Source: Sphingobium sp. C100 (lineage in GTDB: Bacteria; Pseudomonadota; Alphaproteobacteria; Sphingomonadales; Sphingomonadaceae). From it: DNA of 64,000 nt. The stretch covers positions 1 to 64,000 of the forward strand of contig NZ_AYOY01000068.1 in NCBI RefSeq assembly GCF_000508185.1, written 5' to 3'. Numbering within the stretch: position 1 is the stretch's first letter; the number at the start of each line of letters is the position of its first letter. Positions 47,550-56,165 of this stretch are shown here, piece after piece. The translations under genes and the position numbers were made by a program. Under the pieces are notes generated by a model. That model worked only from the letters and a program-made list of their open reading frames with translations, was not told the origin of the DNA and ran no database searches.

Positions 47550-47921
47550 TTACTTCGGACGCTTCGCGCCGTACTTCGAACGGCTCTGCTTACGATCCTT
47601 GACGCCCTGGGTATCCAGAACGCCGCGAAGAACATGGTAGCGCACACCGGGAAGGTCGCGCACGCGGCCGCCGCGGATCAGCACGACGCTGTGCTCCTGC
47701 AGATTATGGCCTTCACCCGGAATATAGGTGATGACTTCGCGCTGGTTGACCAGGCGAACCTTGGCCACCTTGCGGAGCGCCGAGTTCGGCTTCTTCGGGG
47801 TCGTCGTATAGACGCGGGTGCAAACGCCGCGCTTTTGCGGATTCGCCTCCATTGCAGGGACCTTGGACTTGGTCTTCTGCAGCTCGCGGCCCTTGCGGAC
47901 CAGCTGGTTGATCGTTGGCAT
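47550..47921 (-). CDS. rpsL: 30S ribosomal protein S12 carrying Arg at position 88
   Basis: A 123-residue S12, start ATG 47919-47921 ([11 protein letters not shown]); an in-frame ATG four codons earlier is rejected on length. The decoding-centre loop [12 protein letters not shown] is wild-type, with Lys43 and Lys44. The second loop reads [13 protein letters not shown], so residue 88 is Arg (codon CGC, 47658-47660), whereas E. coli and most sensitive bacteria have Lys88. Lys88-to-Arg changes in rpsL are well known to cause streptomycin resistance. CGC is at least two base changes from a Lys codon, which argues for an old natural state rather than a fresh mutation. Confidence 0.97.
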   Translation of the reverse strand: MPTINQLVRKGRELQKTKSKVPAMEANPQKRGVCTRVYTTTPKKPNSALRKVAKVRLVNQREVITYIPGEGHNLQEHSVVLIRGGRVRDLPGVRYHVLRGVLDTQGVKDRKQSRSKYGAKRPK

Positions 47922-48284
47922 GAAGCCCTTCACCTTTTTCAGTTACTTTACCTGGGCATCCCCGCGTCTCGCGCTGCTTGAAAGAAGATTCCAGCAAACA
48001 GCAAAGGCCCCGGTGGGCATATGCCCCCTGGAGCCGCAAGAGCACCCGGCAATGTTCAGCTCTAGTGTCACCCAGATGATATGACGCGAGGAGACGAGTC
48101 TTCGCACGGCAAGCCGCTGGGCGAGCGGCGCTATAGCGGCGTGGTGCGCAACGGTCAAGCATTTGCCCGCCGCCGCTCCACCGCCCGGATTTCGCCGGTT
48201 TCACCGCCCAAGGTTAGCCATTTGATAACCCTGACTCCTTTACATTCGTTCATTGGACGCCGCAGCGTCAGCCATGGACGAAAT
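47922..48284. other. 363-bp divergent control region between rpsL and GGDEF-EAL gene
   Basis: It contains the str promoter and about 200 nt of rpsL leader with the dyad GGGC-ATAT-GCCC near 48018. It also contains the upstream region of the plus-strand GGDEF-EAL gene, with a GGTTA/TAACC inverted repeat near 48214. No open frame here is convincing; the GGDEF-EAL frame is open through part of it, but the protein before codon 69 looks non-coding. Confidence 0.55.
48130..48158 (-). promoter_or_regulatory. Sigma-70-type promoter for the str operon
   Basis: On the minus strand TTGACC (48153-48158), a 17-bp spacer and TATAGC (48130-48135). The predicted start point near 48122 would give a leader of about 200 nt before rpsL. 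Confidence 0.65.
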
Positions 48285-50567
48285 GTGACAGAGCTTTCTC
48301 CTTTTACCGGCGAATTCCGCAATCCCGTTCAGGAGGCGGCGTTCCAGGCGGAACGGCTTCCCGAATCGCGCCGCCATGCCCGCATCCTGTTCCTGCTGTC
48401 CGCGCTGCTCAACGCCTTGTTCCTGATCAGCGACTGGCGATTCGCCGGCACCGACCATTTCTGGGTCGCCGTGCCCGCGCGTCTGGTCGTCATATTCTGG
48501 TCGCTGGTCTGCCTGTCCCTCAGTTGTCGAATGACCAGTTTCCGCATGGTCGAGCGGGTCTGTTTTGCGTGGCAGGTCGTCACCGCGATCGGCGTCGCCT
48601 TTCTGGTCAGTTCGCGCAGCGACATCGCCATTTTCGTGCTCGTGCTGCTGCCGCTCGTTTTCTATCTGGTGGTGCCGACCAGCTTTCGCGGCAATGTGGG
48701 CGGCGGGCTGGCGTGCGAGGTCGCATTGCTGATCGGCTATCTGGCGCCGGCGCCCATGTCCTCCACCATGCCCGGCATGATCATGGCGATGCTGATCCTG
48801 CATTGCGGCATGTGGATTGCGATCGCCCGCGGCAACCGGCTCCAGCGTCAGGAATGGCGCACCGGCCGGATGGCACGCGCCGCCCAGGACGCACTCGCGG
48901 CGAGCCGCGACACGCTGGAGCGATTGTTCATGGCGGTCCCGCTGCCGCTGTTGGTCACTCGCCGCGATGGCACGCTGCTGCGCATGAACCGCGCGGCAGT
49001 GGACAGCTATGCCGCCGGGTTGGACATCGCCCTCGGCAATGTCGAACATAGTTATGTCGATCGACGGTCGCGCAGCCAATTGTTGCAGCGGCTGGAGCGA
49101 GGCGAAGCCATCGACCATTTCGAATGCCGACTGCGCCGTGCGGATGGCGCGATCCGCGACGCTCTGTTGTCATCCCGGCCGATCCTGGTCGATGGCGACT
49201 CGGCCTTCATGACCTGCGTCGTCGACATAACCGAGCGAAAGGAGACCGAACAACGGTTCGAACGTCTCGCCATGACCGACGCCCTGACCGGCCTCGCCAA
49301 TCGCGCCCATTTCATGGCCGCCGTATCGCAGGCGACGGCTGTTGCCGGTCATCGCGGCCTTTCCGCCGTGCTGCTCCTCGACCTCGACGAATTCAAGCGA
49401 GTCAATGATACGGCCGGCCATGACGCGGGCGACGCGCTGTTGTGCTCGGTGGCGGAGCGGCTGCGACAGGCTCTGCGCCCCGGCGACCTGGTCGCGCGCA
49501 TGGGTGGCGACGAGTTTGCGGTGCTGCTCACGCGCTTGCCCGATCCTGAAGCGCTCAAGCCGATCCTGGCTCGAATCACCGAACATCTGCACGCCCCGCT
49601 CAACCATCATGGCCGCCCGATCGAAAGCCGGGTCAGCATTGGCGTCGCCCTGTTCCCTGAACATGGCGCAGACGGGGCGGCGCTGTTCAAACATGCCGAT
49701 ATTGCGCTTTACCACGCCAAGAACAGCGGCCGCGGACGGGCGATGTTGTTCGGCCCCGAACTGCTCGACAGCTGGGAGCGGGAATCCGCCATGCTGGATC
49801 GCGCCCGTCATATTCTGGCTCATGAACAGCCGCGCCCCTGGTATCAGCCCAAGGTAGCGCTCGAAAGCGGGACGATCATCGGCTTCGAGGCGCTGTTCCG
49901 CTGCCCGACCCGCGATGGCGGCGTCATCATGCCAGCCGACATCGCCGTCGCGTTCGAGCATCCCGAACTCGGCCCGGCGCTCACCGGCCTGATGATCGAA
50001 CGGATCATCGTTGATTGCCGCCGCTGGCGCGCAGCGGGCCTTGCCATCGGCCATGTCGCCCTGAACCTGTCGGGTGCGGACCTGAACGACGAGGGCTTTC
50101 CGGACCGGCTGCTCCGACAGCTTGCAGAGGCCCGCGTGCCGCCATCGATGATCGAGCTGGAAGTGACCGAGTCGGTCTTTCTGGGACGCAATGCCGACCG
50201 GGTGGGCCGCGTCCTCCAACGACTGAGCGAAGCCGGCTTCGCCATCGCGCTCGACGATTTCGGCACCGGCTATGCGTCGCTATCGCACCTCAAGCAATTT
50301 CCCATCGACATCATCAAGATCGACAGGCTGTTCGTGCGGGACATCGAAACCGATCCCGATGACGCCGCCATCGTGCGCGCCGTGCTCAACCTTGCCTACA
50401 GCCTGGGCATCCGCACCGTGGCGGAGGGCGTCGAAAATGAGCGGCAGGTCGATTATCTGAAGGCTGGCGGATGCCATTATGGCCAAGGCTATTATTTCGG
50501 CGCCGCCATGCCCGCGGCCGCGGTCGAGACGCTGATCGCCGACCAGACGGCGATGCCCGGCGGCTGA
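48285..50567 (+). CDS. Membrane GGDEF-EAL protein (cyclic-di-GMP turnover)
   Basis: A 760-residue protein from the GTG at 48285. Several hydrophobic helices come first (residues 28 to about 185), then a PAS-like sensor (LPLLVTRRDGTLLRMNRAAV), a GGDEF domain with intact GGDEF (407-411) and an inhibitory RxxD site (RPGD) five residues before the motif core. A C-terminal EAL domain (EALF at 535-538; ELEVTES; LDDFGTGYASL; AEGVE) follows. Both catalytic sites look complete, so it could make or break cyclic-di-GMP, controlling motility and biofilm. The start is uncertain: no ATG fits, and the frame is open 68 codons upstream. Confidence 0.88.
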   Translation: MTELSPFTGEFRNPVQEAAFQAERLPESRRHARILFLLSALLNALFLISDWRFAGTDHFWVAVPARLVVIFWSLVCLSLSCRMTSFRMVERVCFAWQVVTAIGVAFLVSSRSDIAIFVLVLLPLVFYLVVPTSFRGNVGGGLACEVALLIGYLAPAPMSSTMPGMIMAMLILHCGMWIAIARGNRLQRQEWRTGRMARAAQDALAASRDTLERLFMAVPLPLLVTRRDGTLLRMNRAAVDSYAAGLDIALGNVEHSYVDRRSRSQLLQRLERGEAIDHFECRLRRADGAIRDALLSSRPILVDGDSAFMTCVVDITERKETEQRFERLAMTDALTGLANRAHFMAAVSQATAVAGHRGLSAVLLLDLDEFKRVNDTAGHDAGDALLCSVAERLRQALRPGDLVARMGGDEFAVLLTRLPDPEALKPILARITEHLHAPLNHHGRPIESRVSIGVALFPEHGADGAALFKHADIALYHAKNSGRGRAMLFGPELLDSWERESAMLDRARHILAHEQPRPWYQPKVALESGTIIGFEALFRCPTRDGGVIMPADIAVAFEHPELGPALTGLMIERIIVDCRRWRAAGLAIGHVALNLSGADLNDEGFPDRLLRQLAEARVPPSMIELEVTESVFLGRNADRVGRVLQRLSEAGFAIALDDFGTGYASLSHLKQFPIDIIKIDRLFVRDIETDPDDAAIVRAVLNLAYSLGIRTVAEGVENERQVDYLKAGGCHYGQGYYFGAAMPAAAVETLIADQTAMPGG

Positions 50568-50718
50568 ACGAAGAAAATTTTGCGAGCGCGGGAACAAAAT
50601 AGCGCTCCCATCATTTCACCGCGCTCAACCCTCAGTTCGTCACGAGTCTGCGATCACGGATTCGCGCGATTGGTTTCGCTTTGCTAACGGCCGACTCGAA
50701 AAGAGCGCGGGGTCGTCA

Positions 50719-51912
50719 TTGTCGCAACATAGCAGCCAGAGAGCGTCCGCTCTCCGCGCATGGTGGAATGCGCTTTGTCCGGAACGGGAGATATTTCTTC
50801 GTTCGGGCGGCCAGGTGAAATTCATCCGCATCAGTCGCCGCGTGCAACTCCTGTCCCTTGGCGTCGTGTCGGCGGCGCTGACGGGCTGGGCCGGCGTCAC
50901 CCTGGCCATGGCCGCCAACAGCGTGTCACTGGCCCATGAGCGCGCGGCGCTCGCGGCGGAAGGCAAGTCGGTCGCCACCGCCGCCAGCAAGGTCAAGGAT
51001 TATCGCAAGTCGGTCGATGATCTCACCCAGGATCTGGAAGCGCGCCAGGATTTCATGGACGATCTCTATCGGACCCATTTCGGCGCCGTGGGCGAAGCCG
51101 GGGGAGATAATGCCGCGGGCGCCGATTTGGTCGGCCCGGACACCGATGCGAAGAAGGACAGCCTTAACGCGAAGATCAGCATGGCGCCCGAAGCGGAGCC
51201 GCTGCTGCGCCTTCAGGAACGGCAACGGCGCTTCGCCTTGCTGCTGACGGGCGCGGTCGAGCGGCGGGCCGATCGGGCGGCCGCTGCGATCCGCAGCTTC
51301 GGCCTTGACCCCGACAGCCTTGCGCGATCCGCTGCCCGCGCGCAGGGCGGCCCCTTTGTCCCCTGGAAGGGGGAGAAAACGGCGATGACCGACGAGCTGG
51401 AGCATCTGGCCGACGCCTTGGCGCGCATGGAGTTTCTGGAGCGCAGCCTGCTCGCCATCCCCTCGGGCAAGCCGACGGCGGCGCCGATGGAAACCAGTTC
51501 CTATGGCTTTCGGCGTGATCCGTTCAACGGCCACGCCGCCTTCCACGCCGGCATCGACTTTCCGGGCAGCTATGGTCAGTCGATTCAGGCGGCCGCCGCC
51601 GGCCGCGTCAGCTTCGTCGGCCAGCGCAGCGGCTATGGCAATGTCATCGAAGTCGAACATGGCAATGGGCTGATGACCCGCTATGCGCACCTGTCGGGCT
51701 ATTCCAGTCGCGTCGGGCAGAAGGTCGCGCGCGGCGCCCAGATCGGCCGTATGGGATCGACCGGGCGTTCGACCGGCACTCACCTGCATTTCGAGGTCCG
51801 GCTGAACGGCCAGCCCATCAACCCCCGCCGCTTTCTGGAGGCCCGCCAAGATGTTCTCCAAGTCCAGCAAATCGCCAAAGCCCGTTTCGCCGATGTCGGC
51901 AACCGGGGCTAA
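50719..51912 (+). CDS. LytM/M23-family membrane-anchored peptidoglycan peptidase
   Basis: A 397-residue protein: short cytoplasmic N-terminus, one membrane helix (about residues 42-65), a coiled-coil region (ERAALAAEGKSVATAASKVK, then DDLTQDLEARQDFMDD) and a C-terminal M23 domain. Zinc ligands are seen in HAGIDF (His276, Asp280) and HLHFEV (His355, His357), so it should be an active endopeptidase cutting peptide cross-links. The start is TTG at 50719. Its last 62 bp overlap the bactofilin gene, a pairing known from other bacteria, where the two shape the cell wall. Confidence 0.9.
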   Translation: MSQHSSQRASALRAWWNALCPEREIFLRSGGQVKFIRISRRVQLLSLGVVSAALTGWAGVTLAMAANSVSLAHERAALAAEGKSVATAASKVKDYRKSVDDLTQDLEARQDFMDDLYRTHFGAVGEAGGDNAAGADLVGPDTDAKKDSLNAKISMAPEAEPLLRLQERQRRFALLLTGAVERRADRAAAAIRSFGLDPDSLARSAARAQGGPFVPWKGEKTAMTDELEHLADALARMEFLERSLLAIPSGKPTAAPMETSSYGFRRDPFNGHAAFHAGIDFPGSYGQSIQAAAAGRVSFVGQRSGYGNVIEVEHGNGLMTRYAHLSGYSSRVGQKVARGAQIGRMGSTGRSTGTHLHFEVRLNGQPINPRRFLEARQDVLQVQQIAKARFADVGNRG

Positions 51913-52270
51913 ACATACGCCTTTCTCGCTGATCGGCAGCGATGTCACGATCACGGGCAATCTGTCCGCGACGGTGGATCTGCATGTCGACGGCGCGATC
52001 GACGGCGACCTGAGCTGCGCATCGCTGGTTCAGGGCGCCGACAGCCGGATCACGGGCCATGTAACCGCGCAAAGCGCGCGGCTCGCCGGGCTGGTCGATG
52101 GGTCGATCACCGCCGAGGAGCTGGTGGTGGAAAGCAGCGCGCGGATCACCGGCGATGTCAGCTATGCCACGATCACGATCGAGGCGGGCAGCCGGATCGA
52201 GGGCCGGTTCACGCACAAGGACACGCCTGCCGCGGAACTGAAGCTGATCGCCAACGACGGCGCGGGCTGA
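51851..52270 (+). CDS. Bactofilin (polymer-forming cytoskeletal protein)
   Basis: A 139-residue bactofilin (DUF583): a Pro/Ser-rich N-terminal tail, then about 100 residues of right-handed beta-helix with regular V/I-G repeats (GSDVTITGNLSATVDLHVDG, GAIDGDLSCASLVQG, GSITAEELVVESSARITGDV). Bactofilins polymerise without nucleotides on the membrane and recruit cell-wall enzymes. The start ATG 51851 lies inside the peptidase gene; a second ATG at 51893 is also possible. The overlap implies coupled synthesis with the LytM enzyme. Confidence 0.92.
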   Translation: MFSKSSKSPKPVSPMSATGAKHTPFSLIGSDVTITGNLSATVDLHVDGAIDGDLSCASLVQGADSRITGHVTAQSARLAGLVDGSITAEELVVESSARITGDVSYATITIEAGSRIEGRFTHKDTPAAELKLIANDGAG

Positions 52271-52369
52271 ACCGCGCCGCCCTGCCCCCTAACCATATTT
52301 GTCACTGGCCCGGCCGTCCGGGCAGCGATAGACGCCGCTCCATGATCCCGTGAGGGGCGGAGGCGCGTC

Positions 52370-52480
52370 ATGGACCATCCCGATTTTTGGCCGGACATTC
52401 GCGGTTTCCTGCTGGGCTTTGCCGGCGGCGCCATCATGATCGGCCTCTACACGCTGGTCAGCGTTCCCCCCATTCCCTGA
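52370..52480 (+). CDS. 36-residue single-span membrane peptide
   Basis: A short frame with a polar start (MDHPDFWPDIRG), one hydrophobic helix (FLLGFAGGAIMIGLYTLVSV) and a PPIP end. GGAGG lies 7 nt before the ATG at 52370, an excellent ribosome binding site. It follows bactofilin by 99 bp and its last 23 bp overlap the end of the convergent DUF1232 gene. No family is recognised; the ribosome binding site and composition support a real gene. Confidence 0.6.
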   Translation: MDHPDFWPDIRGFLLGFAGGAIMIGLYTLVSVPPIP

Positions 52481-52841
52481 GCCCCCAAGCCAGCAGCAGG
52501 GTCAGCGCAGCCGCCCATAGCAGCAACATGAAGATGGCACCGGCCCGACTGACAGGGCGCCGGGCGATGCGCTCCGCCTGGGCGCGATAACGCGCCATCA
52601 ATGCGGGCGGGATGCAGGCGATCGCCACCATTATCCCCAGCGGCACGATCAGCAGATCGTCCAGCAACCCCAGCACGGGAATGAAGTCGGGGATAAGGTC
52701 GATCGGACTGAGTGCATAGGCGGCGACCAGCGGCGCGATGCCCCGCGCCAGCCAAGGCGTGTCGGCAGAGCGCGCCGCAATCCACAACGCCAGAACGTCG
52801 CGCTTCAATCGCCTTGCCCAAGCCTTCAGCGCAAAGAGCAT
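52458..52841 (-). CDS. DUF1232 (YkvA-like) membrane protein
   Basis: A 127-residue protein with the DUF1232 signature ADTPWLARGIAPLVAAYALSPIDLIPDFIP and a following LGLLDDLLIVPLGI helix, plus a C-terminal hydrophobic helix. The function of the family is unknown; some members are linked to membrane proteostasis. The ATG at 52839-52841 lies 5 bp after the comM stop, so it is the last gene of the ppx-rlmE-comM unit. Confidence 0.82.
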   Translation of the reverse strand: MLFALKAWARRLKRDVLALWIAARSADTPWLARGIAPLVAAYALSPIDLIPDFIPVLGLLDDLLIVPLGIMVAIACIPPALMARYRAQAERIARRPVSRAGAIFMLLLWAAALTLLLAWGLREWGER

Positions 52842-52846
52842 GACCG

Positions 52847-54355
52847 TCAGTTCACCGGCGCGCGCCGCCGATAGCTGAGCGCCTCGGCGACATGGACGCG
52901 GCCGACCCGCTCCGCTCCGCCCAGATCCGCGATCGTCCGCGCCACTCGCAAAACGCGCGTGTAGCCGCGCGCCGACAGCTTCATCGCCGCGGCCGCCTGC
53001 GCCAGCAACTGCCGTCCGGGCTCGTCGGGACCGGCCACGTCCTCCAGCGCCTCGCCATCCACTTCGGCGTTGGTGCGCACCCGACCGCCGGCGTAGCGCG
53101 CGGTCTGGACCGCCCGCGCGGCGGCGACCCGCGCCGCGACCTCGGCCGATCCTTCGGCCGGCGGCGGCAGCACCAGATCGGCCGCCGTCACCGCCTGCAC
53201 CTCGACATGCAGGTCGATGCGATCGAGCAGCGGCCCGGACACCTTGGCCTGATAGTCCGCCGCGCAACGCGGCGCGCGCGAGCAGGCGAGCGCGGGATCG
53301 CCCAGATGCCCGCAGCGACAGGGATTCATCGCCGCGATCAACTGCACCCGCGCCGGGAAGGTCACATGCGCGTTGGCCCGCGCCACCGTCACCTCGCCCG
53401 TCTCCAGCGGCTGCCGCAGCGAATCGAGCACCGCGCGCTGAAATTCGGGGAGTTCATCCAGGAACAGCACGCCCAGATGCGCCATGCTGACCTCGCCCGG
53501 CCGCACCTTGAGTCCACCGCCGACCAACGCGGCCATGGACGCGCTGTGGTGCGGATTGCGGAACGGCCGCGCCCGGCTGATCCGTCCACCCTCCAACATG
53601 CCCGCGACGCTGGCCACCATTGAGCTTTCCAGCGCCTCGCCCGGCGTCATGTCAGGCAATATGCCCGGCAGGCAGCTCGCCATCAGCGACTTGCCCGCGC
53701 CCGGCGGTCCAACCATCAGCAGATTATGGCCGCCCGCCGCCGCGATCTCCAATGCGCGCTTGGCGACTTCCTGCCCCTTTACCTGTTTCAGGTCGGCCGT
53801 GCGCACCGGCGCTTCGACCGCACCGGGCTGTGGCGGCGACAGGGCGGCGGTGCCCTTGAAATGGTTGAGCAGGCTTAAAAGATCGGGGGCGGCGACCACC
53901 TCCACCTGCCCGGCCCATGCGGCTTCGGCCCCCTGCGCTGCGGGGCAGACCAGCCCCATCTCCTGCCCGCCGGCATGCAGCGCGGCGAGCAACACGCCGG
54001 GCGAGGGCGCGGTGCGCCCGTCCAGCCCCAGCTCACCGACCACGACATAGCCCGACAGCGTCTCGGCATCGATAACGCCCATAGCACCCAGCAATGCGAG
54101 CGCGATCGGCAGGTCGAAATGGCTGCCCTCCTTGGGCAGGTCCGCCGGCGACAGGTTCACCGTGATGCGTTTGGGCGGCAGCGACAGGCCGATGGCGGCG
54201 ATGGCGTTGCGGACCCGCTCGCGGCTTTCGGCCACGGCCTTGTCGGGCAGGCCGACGACGATGAAATTGGGCAGGCCGGGGACCAGTTGGCATTGCACCT
54301 CGACGGCGCGCGCCTCCAGGCCGAGATAGGCCACCGTAGAAACCGTTGCGACCAA
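52847..54355 (-). CDS. comM: ComM/YifB family AAA+ ATPase
   Basis: A 502-residue Mg-chelatase-like AAA+ protein: an N-terminal Lon-substrate-like domain (ARAVEVQCQLVPGLPNFIVVGLPD), Walker A VGPPGAGKS, Walker B VLFLDELPEF, then a C-terminal zinc-finger region (CGHLGDPALACSRAPRC) and ARVAAARA. ComM helicases drive branch migration during natural transformation and are found in many non-competent species. The TTG at 54353-54355 has GGGGG at 4 nt and gives the conserved start; the frame upstream is open 24 more codons. Confidence 0.93.
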   Translation of the reverse strand: MVATVSTVAYLGLEARAVEVQCQLVPGLPNFIVVGLPDKAVAESRERVRNAIAAIGLSLPPKRITVNLSPADLPKEGSHFDLPIALALLGAMGVIDAETLSGYVVVGELGLDGRTAPSPGVLLAALHAGGQEMGLVCPAAQGAEAAWAGQVEVVAAPDLLSLLNHFKGTAALSPPQPGAVEAPVRTADLKQVKGQEVAKRALEIAAAGGHNLLMVGPPGAGKSLMASCLPGILPDMTPGEALESSMVASVAGMLEGGRISRARPFRNPHHSASMAALVGGGLKVRPGEVSMAHLGVLFLDELPEFQRAVLDSLRQPLETGEVTVARANAHVTFPARVQLIAAMNPCRCGHLGDPALACSRAPRCAADYQAKVSGPLLDRIDLHVEVQAVTAADLVLPPPAEGSAEVAARVAAARAVQTARYAGGRVRTNAEVDGEALEDVAGPDEPGRQLLAQAAAAMKLSARGYTRVLRVARTIADLGGAERVGRVHVAEALSYRRRAPVN

Positions 54356-54375
54356 TGATCCCCCTTCAAGGCCGC

Positions 54376-55050
54376 TCAGGCCTGGTCTTCCGCCCGCCCC
54401 TTGAACCCCTGCGCCACGACATACCATTCGACGCTGCCCTTGCGGCTGGCCGGCGGCTTGGCGTGCTTGATCGTCGTGAAATGCTGCTTGAGCACCGCGA
54501 GCAGTTCAGCGTCGGTTCCCCCGGCAAAGACCTTTGCGACGAAGGTGCCGCCCTTGCGCAGATTTTCGACTGCGAACAGCGCAGCGGCCTCGACCAGCCC
54601 CATGGTGCGCAGATGATCGGTCTGGGCATGGCCGACCGTATTGGCCGCCATGTCGGAAATGACGAGGTCCGGCTCCTGCCCTAGCGCTTCGCGCAGCAGG
54701 TCGGGCGCCTTGTCGTCCATGAAGTCCATTTCGAACAGGGTGACGCCGGGAATCGGATCGACCGGCAGCAGGTCGATGCCGACCACCGCCGCCTTGGGGG
54801 CCATTTTGCGCACCACCTGCGCCCAGCCGCCCGGCGCGACGCCAAGGTCCACGACCGCCTTCGAGCCCTTCACGAAATGGAATTTCTCGTCCAGCTCGAT
54901 CAGCTTGAAGGCGGCGCGGCTGCGCCATCCTTCCGCCTTCGCCTTGCGGACATAGGGGTCGTTCAGATGCCGCTCCAGCCAGCGAACCGACTGCGCCGTG
55001 CGCCCCTTGGCGGATTTGACCCGCACCTTGCCAGCGCCCGATCCCCTCAC
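54376..55050 (-). CDS. rlmE: 23S rRNA (uridine 2'-O) methyltransferase RlmE
   Basis: A 224-residue FtsJ-type enzyme: RSRAAFKLIELDEKF, the SAM motif VVDLGVAPGGWAQVV, VGIDLLPVDPIPG, DLVISDMAANTVGH and FVAKVFAGG with the K-D-K-E catalytic set in place. It methylates U2552 of the 23S A-loop. It begins with GTG at 55048-55050 after GGGGG, overlapping the ppx stop (GTGA), so the two are coupled. A basic N-terminal stretch, GSGAGKVRVKSAKGRTAQS, precedes the usual start of the domain. Confidence 0.95.
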   Translation of the reverse strand: MRGSGAGKVRVKSAKGRTAQSVRWLERHLNDPYVRKAKAEGWRSRAAFKLIELDEKFHFVKGSKAVVDLGVAPGGWAQVVRKMAPKAAVVGIDLLPVDPIPGVTLFEMDFMDDKAPDLLREALGQEPDLVISDMAANTVGHAQTDHLRTMGLVEAAALFAVENLRKGGTFVAKVFAGGTDAELLAVLKQHFTTIKHAKPPASRKGSVEWYVVAQGFKGRAEDQA

Positions 55051-56165
55051 ATCATCCCCCCGTCGCGGTCCATCAGGCCGCGCAATATGCCCTCGCGAAT
55101 GCCACGGTCGGCGACGCCCAGCCGGAGCGCGGGCCAGATGTCGAGGATGGATTCGAGGATGGCGCACCCCGCCACCACCAGATCGGCGCGCTCGGTGCCG
55201 ATGCAGGGCAGTTTCTGCCGCTCGGCCAGCGCCATGCCCGACAAACGGTCCGAAATGGCGCGCATCGCATCGCACGGGACGATCAGCCCGTCGATCGCCT
55301 GCCGATCATAGCGCGGCAGGTTGAGATGCAGGCTGGCGAGCGTCGTCACCGTGCCTGATGTGCCCAGCAGGCGCATACCCTCCGCATCGCGCGGCAGCCG
55401 ACGGGCGAGCGGCGCGAAGGCATCGGCCACCCGCGCGCGCAACCGGTCATAGGCGGCCAGCCGCTCGGCCGGATCGCCATGATCGAACGGCTCGCTCTCC
55501 GTCAGGGACACGACACCCCAGGGCGCGCTTACCCAATCCACGATATGGGGGGCGCCGTCGCCATGGGCATCCACCAGAACCAGTTCGGTCGATCCGCCAC
55601 CAATGTCGAAAATCAGGGCCGGCCCGTCGCCCGGTTCCAGCAGCGCATGGCACCCAAGCACCGCCAGACGCGCCTCTTCCTGCGCGCTGATGATGTCGAG
55701 CGCGATGCCCGTTTCCCGATAGACGCGCTGGATGAACTCGGCGCCGTTCGACGCGCGGCGACACGCCTCGGTCGCGACGGATCGGGCGAGCGTCACATGA
55801 CGGCGGCGCAGCTTGTCGGCGCAAACCGAGAGGGCGGCGATAGCGCGGTCGATCGCGGCATCGCTGATTCGCCCGGTCGACGCCAGACCTTCGCCTAGCC
55901 GGACGATGCGGGAAAAAGCGTCGATGACGATGAAGCCATCGGCCGACGGCTTGGCGATCAACAATCGACAGTTATTGGTGCCAAGGTCGATCGCGGCATA
56001 GGATCGCCGCTCCCGTGCGCCATGGGGCGCGAAACCCCGCTGTTTCGACGGGGGAGGAATGGCCGCAGCCTTGCTCCCATTGCCTGAACCGGAGCGGGGC
56101 CGATTGCCCGCATAACCGCCGGTCAGGCCGGAACTCTGCGGCGATGGGCGGCCCTGCTGCACCAT
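55047..56165 (-). CDS. Ppx/GppA phosphatase family protein
   Basis: A 372-residue sugar-kinase-fold phosphatase: the first phosphate loop AAIDLGTNNCRLLIA, the acidic EEARLA site and the second loop IFDIGGGSTEL, with LLGTSGTVTTLA later. Such enzymes split polyphosphate or hydrolyse pppGpp; which one is not decidable. A 50-residue low-complexity, basic N-terminal tail (GNRPRSGSGNGSKAAAIPPP) precedes the catalytic domain. It is short for a four-domain Ppx, matching the two-domain GppA-like alphaproteobacterial form. It is first in the run with rlmE and comM. Confidence 0.88.
   Translation of the reverse strand: MVQQGRPSPQSSGLTGGYAGNRPRSGSGNGSKAAAIPPPSKQRGFAPHGARERRSYAAIDLGTNNCRLLIAKPSADGFIVIDAFSRIVRLGEGLASTGRISDAAIDRAIAALSVCADKLRRRHVTLARSVATEACRRASNGAEFIQRVYRETGIALDIISAQEEARLAVLGCHALLEPGDGPALIFDIGGGSTELVLVDAHGDGAPHIVDWVSAPWGVVSLTESEPFDHGDPAERLAAYDRLRARVADAFAPLARRLPRDAEGMRLLGTSGTVTTLASLHLNLPRYDRQAIDGLIVPCDAMRAISDRLSGMALAERQKLPCIGTERADLVVAGCAILESILDIWPALRLGVADRGIREGILRGLMDRDGGMM

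Noticed and set aside
49170-50219. 349-codon minus-strand frame opposite the GGDEF-EAL gene
   Set aside because: Antisense shadow; both GGDEF and EAL motifs are on the plus strand.
52842-53267. Upstream extension of the DUF1232 gene into comM
   Set aside because: The extension is the shadow of comM in another frame; the ATG at 52841 gives the full DUF1232 domain.
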